A DNA stretch of 64,000 nt from Pseudomonas floridensis (lineage in GTDB: Bacteria > Pseudomonadota > Gammaproteobacteria > Pseudomonadales > Pseudomonadaceae), in NCBI RefSeq assembly GCF_002087235.1, contig NZ_MUIO01000055.1, forward strand, positions 23,326 to 87,325, written 5' to 3'. Shown piece by piece: positions 58,554 through 64,000 of the stretch (its first letter is position 1; every line of letters begins with the position of its first letter). The notes beneath the pieces are model-generated. The model was not told the DNA's origin, searched no databases, and saw only the letters and a program-made list of their open reading frames with translations. A program made the translations under genes and the position numbers.

Positions 58554-60026
58554 ATGTACCCTAAAATTGGCGAAATGCCCACTCCCCTCATCGGCCCAGG
58601 AACGCCTCAAGGCCTTGAATCGCTCGACAGCCTCGTTGACGCGGGCGATGTGAACGAAACCCCTTTCAATGTTTTCATCGGCCATAACTTGGGGCATCGT
58701 GTATTCACGATGTCCGTGCCCTTCCGTAAATTCGCCGAGATATCAGACGTGGCCAATGACCGAGAAGCTGGTCCTGTTGCGCAGCGCCAACTCGATGAGG
58801 GCCATGCGAAAAAACTAGCCATCTACATGGTTAAAGGGCTCATCTCGGCTGCGAAGATGCGGCGAATTGCGGTCAGCAAGCCAGTCCCAGAGACTTTTGA
58901 CGACCTGGTACGAATTCTTGGGGAGCAACCTTACTTTTCCTTGCAACCATTGGTTTGCAACATTCGGAACGTTCCTCCGGGGGGCACAGGCGCAGGGGGG
59001 ATCCGTGGGTTTCGTCTCGAGACTTCCGCAGGTGAAACGGCTGCATTCAAGGTCTTCCTGTCTGAGCGTCATACTCTCTGGGTTGTAGATGGGCAGCATC
59101 GTCGCGCAGCAGCAGCAATGGCGATTTCCTTTTTGGATCAGGTTCGTTCGTCAGGCAAGTATCCAGGGAAAGGGGCGGTGCTGTTTGCTGAAAAAGGCAG
59201 AACCGTCTCTGAAGCCGAAATGATTGTTTGGAATGAAGCATACGAAGCTGCAAGGCAGTACGCTACGCTCACTGTCGAGGTCCATCTCGGACTTGATATC
59301 GAGCAGGAGCGTCAGCTTTTTCATGATCTCAATCGCCTCGGCAAAAAGGTGGATGCTTCCCTCGCGTTTCAGTTCGACGGCTCTAACCCCATCACATTGT
59401 TCATCAAGCGCAAGCTTTCTGGGGAGCTTGGGGTTGCGCTCACTGATAGCGAGCCCAAAGACTGGTCTCAGGACTCGGGCGCTATTCTACTGAAGGACTC
59501 AGTTGCCATTAACGCCATCGCGTTCTTGAACAAAGGAAACGTCAGCGGCGCCACCCCTGCAGTAATTGAGCCACGCGAGCAGGTAGTACTTGACCTGTGG
59601 GGCAGGATTATCGAGATCCCCGATTTCGGGAGTCATCAGGCGAGGGAAAAGACAGTTGCCGCACAACCGGTTGTCCTGAAGGCCATAGCAAAAATTGCCT
59701 ACGATCTGAACTTTAGCAACCGTCGCCCCGCAGATTCTGAAGAGCAATTTCAGCAGTTTTTAGACCGTCTTCCGTCAGTAGATTTTTCTCATGCGAACCC
59801 AATGTGGAATTTCTACGCGATGACCTCGGGAGAGCGGCTGGATAAAGGGCTTTCTGACCTGAGCGACTATCTGCCCGAGGAAGCTCCTGGGGTAAACAGG
59901 GACGTTGGATCTAAACAAGGGGACTTCATGCGCTTCGGGGCGAAGCACAATGACATTTTTCCGATCCTCGGCGATATGCTCCGCTGGGCGACCGGTCTGC
60001 CAAGCCGCAGGGCCGTTGCTGTCTAA
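58554..60026 (+). CDS. DGQHR-domain protein (DndB-like)
   Basis: This 490-residue protein has the defining motif VVDGQHRRAAA (residues 177-187) and a following DLNRLGKKVD, as in DndB, the regulator of DNA phosphorothioation, and in the wider DGQHR family. No dndCDE or restriction genes are in the window, so a regulator, a solitary nuclease-like or a defence role are all possible. A GGAG site precedes the ATG. It ends near a strong terminator. Confidence 0.83.
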   Translation: MYPKIGEMPTPLIGPGTPQGLESLDSLVDAGDVNETPFNVFIGHNLGHRVFTMSVPFRKFAEISDVANDREAGPVAQRQLDEGHAKKLAIYMVKGLISAAKMRRIAVSKPVPETFDDLVRILGEQPYFSLQPLVCNIRNVPPGGTGAGGIRGFRLETSAGETAAFKVFLSERHTLWVVDGQHRRAAAAMAISFLDQVRSSGKYPGKGAVLFAEKGRTVSEAEMIVWNEAYEAARQYATLTVEVHLGLDIEQERQLFHDLNRLGKKVDASLAFQFDGSNPITLFIKRKLSGELGVALTDSEPKDWSQDSGAILLKDSVAINAIAFLNKGNVSGATPAVIEPREQVVLDLWGRIIEIPDFGSHQAREKTVAAQPVVLKAIAKIAYDLNFSNRRPADSEEQFQQFLDRLPSVDFSHANPMWNFYAMTSGERLDKGLSDLSDYLPEEAPGVNRDVGSKQGDFMRFGAKHNDIFPILGDMLRWATGLPSRRAVAV

Positions 60027-60083
60027 ATGTTCGCATGGACCCCTAAGACTTTCGGCTCAATTACTCGCGAAGAAGCACACAAG

Positions 60084-60112
60084 ACGGCCGGGGCGTAATA
60101 TGCCCCGGCCGT
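60084..60112 (+). terminator. Intrinsic terminator after DGQHR gene
   Basis: ACGGCCGGGGC and GCCCCGGCCGT form a perfect 11-bp stem with a 7-base loop, followed by TTAAAA. The T-run is short, but the stem is very strong. Confidence 0.7.
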
Positions 60113-60260
60113 TTAAAATCGCCGCCATAGATCTGATGGATACTCGCTTCCCGCCTGGAAATCTGAACGTCTGGCGATATTACCTTTAGGATCATAGTGA
60201 TGCTTTTACGAAGACCGGACACTTATCATCGTTTCATAAAAACTCGGACGGACGTAGAGG

Positions 60261-60833
60261 TCATGGAAATGCCCCATCAGAATGGGGGACTTGTCGGAGG
60301 TGTATGTGTGTGACGCTAAGTGTAGCGCTACCTTTACCCAGGCAGGCACCAGTCTTTCCAATTTTTCCGGCGTTTCTGAAGGTTTCTAAGAAATCTCGTT
60401 CAATAACCTTCCCATCACGTGCAGAAGTAAATGCTGCCTTTGTCATCCAGAGATGCCCTTCTTTGCTCTTGTTCGGCTTGACGGTTAGAACGATGTCCAG
60501 AGATGCGCTCCCCGAAAACATCCCTGAGACCTCTGGCTTAGCGAATTCAAAAGTGAGCGCATTATCGTCGGTTGCGGAAACGCTTTTAACGCTGGCGATG
60601 GGGGCTCCGAGCTTTGCAGCGATGGGAAACCTAGCTGAATACAGAGCAGTGCCGTTACGCACCTCTTTAGTGATTTCTATGAGGTACTGCTCCCGATCAC
60701 TGGCGCTGGATGGGGCATTGCATTCTTCACCCTCAGAGAAGTAATACTTCCCCTCAAACGCGTAGTCCCCCTGCCAGCATCCAGCCAGCGATGCAGATGC
60801 CATCACCAAAAACGCCACTTTCCATTTCGTCAC
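60261..60833 (-). CDS. Putative lipoprotein
   Basis: This 190-residue protein has a signal peptide with the lipobox LAGC (VTKWKVAFLVMASASLAGCW), so it is probably lipidated. No domain is recognised in the mature part. The GTG at 60833 lies after GGGAGT and gives a normal signal; a TTG- or ATG-initiated extension to 60863 is less likely. It is convergent with the DGQHR gene. Confidence 0.65.
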   Translation of the reverse strand: MTKWKVAFLVMASASLAGCWQGDYAFEGKYYFSEGEECNAPSSASDREQYLIEITKEVRNGTALYSARFPIAAKLGAPIASVKSVSATDDNALTFEFAKPEVSGMFSGSASLDIVLTVKPNKSKEGHLWMTKAAFTSARDGKVIERDFLETFRNAGKIGKTGACLGKGSATLSVTHIHLRQVPHSDGAFP

Positions 60834-60874
60834 GCTGAAGACTCCCTGATAACAATTTACCACTATCCCAATTC

Positions 60875-61093
60875 CTACTCATCAAATCCACGGGATACAA
60901 CCGATGCGTTAAGCTGCTGCACGAATAGCAGGGCGCGAAACTCGTCGAGCCACAGAAGTGCCGGTATCCAGTAGGCGCGGATGACCACACCATCTGATGC
61001 CACAACCACTCGACGTCCTATCGCCACCCGCCATATCCAGGAGGGAAACATCGCAGACAGAACGACCAACTGCTGCTGGTCGGCATACATCAT
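60875..61093 (-). CDS. Small hypothetical protein of 72 residues
   Basis: The open frame starts ATGATGTATGCC and overlaps the preceding small gene's stop (tcATGA), a translational-coupling arrangement. The protein is basic-hydrophobic (SWIWRVAIGRRVVVASDGVV) with no recognised family. The coupling, rather than sequence similarity, is the reason to call it. Confidence 0.45.
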   Translation of the reverse strand: MMYADQQQLVVLSAMFPSWIWRVAIGRRVVVASDGVVIRAYWIPALLWLDEFRALLFVQQLNASVVSRGFDE

Positions 61094-61260
61094 GATTTGT
61101 CCCCACCGGCGCTTTTTCGGCGCTCGATGCACTCGCCCGCACCCCATAACCCAGCGCCCAGTATCGCCAGAACGATAACCAGCCAAATGGGCACAAGACG
61201 ATACACTCCCAGACAAAACCCCAACCCTGCGCAGCAAACCGCGATCATTGCTTTCCTCAT
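61090..61260 (-). CDS. Small membrane protein of 56 residues
   Basis: The frame starts MRKAMIAVCCAGLGFCLGVY and has two hydrophobic stretches separated by a short turn, so it is probably a two-helix inner-membrane peptide. It ends GGDKS. An upstream ATG at 61278 is possible; AGGAGAGACTGCT is near the chosen start. It is coupled to the following 72-residue gene. Function unknown. Confidence 0.5.
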   Translation of the reverse strand: MRKAMIAVCCAGLGFCLGVYRLVPIWLVIVLAILGAGLWGAGECIERRKSAGGDKS

Positions 61261-61330
61261 AGCAGTCTCTCCTTTCATCCGAGATTGCAGCTAATCACCA
61301 TTTTTGGTGTGTCATCGCATTGAGGCGAAA

Positions 61331-61363
61331 AATGCTCATTTCCACGGTTTGGAAATGAGCATT
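61331..61363. promoter_or_regulatory. 13-bp perfect inverted repeat, putative operator
   Basis: AATGCTCATTTCC and GGAAATGAGCATT are perfect arms with a 7-base spacer. It lies in the 296-bp gap between the divergent small-membrane gene and the plus-strand gene at 61557, which carries no coding signal. The XRE-type protein encoded just downstream is the obvious candidate to bind it. Confidence 0.6.
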
Positions 61364-61556
61364 CGTGAGGACCATGGGCGTGTACGGAACGCCCAGATCG
61401 AAGCCGATAAGGAGCAATCGCGAAAGCGGACGCCGGTCGCCTGCCACAAACGCCGCTGCACTGGCTACCAACCATTCAATGGCTAACGGCCCTTGCGTTT
61501 CCGCTTTTTATACCTCAACATGAGGAACAGTTTTCGGAAATAGGTACGGAGCGGCG

Positions 61557-62258
61557 ATGAGCACATTTGAACTGACAGCCTCAAACGCTTTCACTCGGCG
61601 AGCGACGATTTTTGACGAGCCCGCGGACGTAGAGGCGCGTTTGCGGGGGCTGCATTCTGACTTAGGCCCCGTTTTGCTCCGTGATGCCATTAATGGCGGT
61701 CTCAGAGGACGTAATGAGACCAGCCGTGCGTCTGCGCCGACGGCTGCCGGTGTTCAGCAATGGCTGAAGACCGTTGAAGACCTACGCACTTTATTGGCGA
61801 CCGCTCATTGGCATATCCATGAGCAACAGAATTGCCCTTTCATCAGCTCGCCTGATCGAAGCATTTCGATCGTGGTTATGACTGGCAACAGTGAAACCGG
61901 TAGGAATGGGGATGATGAGCCAACGAACCAGGCTGAAAAGGGAGCAGTTGCCGAGGGCTTTATCTATAACAACAATCGCCAGTTAGAATTATTCAATATG
62001 GCTTCGTTCCAGTTTGCCAAGGAGCACCCTAAAGAAACTCAAGTCTGGGCGTTGCTTTATCACTATGACAAGGCCCTTAAAGAGGTTCGATACGAATTAT
62101 CTTTACCGACCGGTTTCAGTAATAAAAAAATCACTAACTGGGGTATCCGCATACTGTTAGGAAGCGTTTCTAACAACCCTGATGACTTCACCATTCGCAA
62201 AGATGAATCAAGCACTCAGATTTCGGTGGATGTAGAGCCTAAAAAAGGAATGCTGTGA
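61557..62258 (+). CDS. Unknown protein paired with XRE-ImmA gene
   Basis: This 233-residue protein has no domain I recognise. It is mostly polar with a middle segment (SIVVMTGNSETGRNG) and ends VDVEPKKGML. It is 10 bp upstream of the XRE-ImmA/IrrE gene and in the same direction, so the two are probably a two-gene unit. A GGAG ribosome site precedes the ATG. Codon usage and base composition look more AT-rich than the core genes. Confidence 0.65.
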   Translation: MSTFELTASNAFTRRATIFDEPADVEARLRGLHSDLGPVLLRDAINGGLRGRNETSRASAPTAAGVQQWLKTVEDLRTLLATAHWHIHEQQNCPFISSPDRSISIVVMTGNSETGRNGDDEPTNQAEKGAVAEGFIYNNNRQLELFNMASFQFAKEHPKETQVWALLYHYDKALKEVRYELSLPTGFSNKKITNWGIRILLGSVSNNPDDFTIRKDESSTQISVDVEPKKGML

Positions 62259-62268
62259 GTAAGCTGCT

Positions 62269-63378
62269 ATGTCCGAAATAAATCCCAAGCAAATCACATT
62301 TGCCAGGGTTAGAAGACGCATCACTAAGGCCCAGCTGGCAAAAGAATTAGGCATCACTAGCCGTAGCTTGCAGAACTACGAAAGCGGTGCTTCTTCTCCC
62401 GAGCCAGCGGCCTTGGAAAAAATTGCAAAACTGCTGAACTTTCCTCAGCAGTTTTTTTTCATTGACGAAGATATGCCAGAGCTAAAGGAACATTCGGTAA
62501 GCTTTCGCAAATTGTCAAAAATGACAGATGCATTGAAAGCTTGCACATTTGCAACAGGTGCTATCGCTTTTAGAGTAAACCATTGGATAGAAGAGCGGTT
62601 TAATATTCCCTCAGCAGGGTTGCCCGACCTAAGCGATTTAGCACCTGAGGAAGCAGCGGCCACACTCCGCCGGTTATGGGGACTAGGCAATGCACCCATA
62701 CCGAATATGGTTCATTTGCTTGAATCAAAAGGTATTCGTGTATTTTCGCTGGCTGAAGAAACCCGAGAGGTTGACGCTTTCTGTACATGGTATGAGGGCA
62801 AGCCATTTGTGTTCCTAAATACTATCAAGTCGGCAGAGCGGAGTCGCTTTGACGCGGCGCATGAGCTTGGCCATTTAGTCCGCGATGTTTACACTATGCA
62901 GCACGGCCAAGCCCATGGACCTGAAATTGAGCGCCAAGCCGATGCATTTGCCGCAGCTTTTTTAATGCCCAAGGAGAGTGTAGCTGCTAATCAGCCACCC
63001 ACTTACTCCGTCAAGTATCTAATGAAACTCAAGCACTATTGGGGTGTATCGCTCGCCGCCATGGCCTACCGTTTCAACTCATTAGGCTTGGTTAGTGAAT
63101 GGAATTACCGCAACCTTTGCATAGATATCGCCAAAAGTGGATATCGAACCAATGAACCGGAGCCAATGGAGCGAGAGACATCGCAATTACTCACTAAAGT
63201 GCTAGACGCTCTGCAGAGCCGAAAGCAAGGCCGCCGTGAAATTGCAGAGAGTTTGAGCGTAAGCATAGATGAAATTAACTCTCTAACCTTCCAGCTTACG
63301 AGACTATCAGTAGTCTCAGGAAACGCAGCTAGTGGGGGTGTAGCACGGAAGGGGTCTCCAAACTTGAAGCTTGTGTAA
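62269..63378 (+). CDS. XRE-family regulator fused to ImmA/IrrE metallopeptidase
   Basis: This 369-residue protein has an N-terminal XRE helix-turn-helix (about residues 8-62, KAQLAKELGITSRSLQNYE) and a C-terminal zinc-peptidase domain of the ImmA/IrrE family with HELGH (residues 198-202). Such proteins cleave repressors or act as regulators in prophages, ICEs and stress systems. Whether the palindrome at 61331 is its site is inferred. The gene starts 10 bp after its partner. Confidence 0.85.
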   Translation: MSEINPKQITFARVRRRITKAQLAKELGITSRSLQNYESGASSPEPAALEKIAKLLNFPQQFFFIDEDMPELKEHSVSFRKLSKMTDALKACTFATGAIAFRVNHWIEERFNIPSAGLPDLSDLAPEEAAATLRRLWGLGNAPIPNMVHLLESKGIRVFSLAEETREVDAFCTWYEGKPFVFLNTIKSAERSRFDAAHELGHLVRDVYTMQHGQAHGPEIERQADAFAAAFLMPKESVAANQPPTYSVKYLMKLKHYWGVSLAAMAYRFNSLGLVSEWNYRNLCIDIAKSGYRTNEPEPMERETSQLLTKVLDALQSRKQGRREIAESLSVSIDEINSLTFQLTRLSVVSGNAASGGVARKGSPNLKLV

Positions 63379-64000
63379 CTGAGGATTGTTTCTTTATTTG
63401 GTTGAACGCAACTATCCTAGAGTACCCTGCGGCGCACTGGCGATCTGACGACGCACCACAAATCCTGCTGATAATTCTCAGTGGTTTTTGGATGATTCGT
63501 GGGGGACTCGGGGATATGGAGCAGGTGAGCTTGTGCAGCCTGAAGCCGTATCAATGGCAGCGCGGAATTTCATGGAGTTATTTAATGGATGCGCCAGAGG
63601 TGGCTCACTGATGCGGCAACCGTGGGGCTGTGCGGATAGATGTTGAGCGAAGCAAGCGCAGTAGTTTTTGGATGCCCCGCGAGTAATCCCGCTCGTCCCT
63701 TGATGAAACGGAGGGCTGTGCAGATGAGCCCCACTCATCGTGGCGTCACCATCTGCACCAGGGCGGTCAGTGCCACCCCTCTTGCCCGAACTCTACCCTT
63801 TGGGTTTGGGAGGATTTAACTTACCCGCGCTTTCACCGTTTGGCCGAAACGAGGGAGGTGAGACAGGCCCAATCGGATTAGCTGGCCGCGACCCTGATGA
63901 AGATCGCCCCGCCCGCGTCGATACGCTGTAAGCGCTCCATAAACCCCACCGATCTTAATATGGCTGGCGCAGTCAGCTAAGCGTATCCGCTCCACGAACC
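63379..64000. other. No supported gene to the window end
   Basis: About 620 bases without a convincing coding frame. Small frames exist at 63402-63611 and 63740-63931, but lack family features. A short frame of 31 codons at 63724 has a GGAGG site. The near-duplicate words tggtttttggatg (63482) and tagtttttggatg (63662) recur 180 bp apart. Nothing else is seen. Confidence 0.5.

Noticed and set aside
63740..63931. Pro-rich open frame of 63 codons near the right edge
   Set aside because: It begins at a GTG with no clear ribosome site and overlaps another short frame; evidence is too weak.

Overview
The window looks like a chromosome segment of a fluorescent Pseudomonas, most likely the Pseudomonas syringae group. 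It is GC-rich, and the core gene order matches the block I know from Pseudomonas aeruginosa: lptB-rpoN-hpf-ptsN-rapZ-ptsO, a ZIP transporter, fagA-fumC-orfX-sodA, pmbA-darP-tldD, yhdP-rng-maf, mreBCD, gatCAB and ampDE-nadC. These calls come from reading protein motifs and gene order; no database search was run.

Positions 1-28000 are housekeeping. The section starts with the sigma-54 and nitrogen-PTS cluster, followed by a Fur-type iron-starvation operon (fagA-fumC-orfX-sodA) and a 120-bp tandem REP-like repeat. Next come TldD/TldE, an AsmA-like envelope protein, RNase G, Maf, the rod-shape genes and, divergently, the Asp/Glu-tRNA amidotransferase. Smaller genes for RlpA, a Ca/cation antiporter, a carboxymuconolactone decarboxylase family protein and an AEC transporter follow. 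Positions 28000-43700 carry a Tat-type PhoD phosphatase, the fructose PTS operon fruBKA with its regulator, tatD, ampE/ampD, a DUF1631 protein, nadC and an AIM24 protein.

Positions 43749-56595 hold a complete Ter (tellurium-resistance type) stress system. A 13-gene minus-strand series encodes ATP-grasp, a TerD-trypsin fusion, two phosphoribosyltransferase-like proteins (one with a C-terminal TRSP-type region, one with a Pelota-like region), two HAD hydrolases, a CitE-like lyase, TerZ, TerA, TerB, TerC and two TerD proteins. It converges on a plus-strand TerD-VWA gene. The enzymes match the biosynthetic module that comparative genomics has proposed to make a nucleoside-like metabolite; the product is unknown. 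This is the most interesting system in the window.

From about 58116 the sequence changes character. A tRNA 3'-end-like fragment sits next to a terminator and looks like the displaced end of a tRNA gene at a genomic-island border. To its right lie a DGQHR/DndB-like gene behind a promoter overlapped by a 16-bp palindrome, a lipoprotein, two tiny coupled genes, a 13-bp perfect inverted repeat, and an unknown gene paired with an XRE-ImmA/IrrE metalloprotease regulator. The last ~620 bases show no convincing gene.
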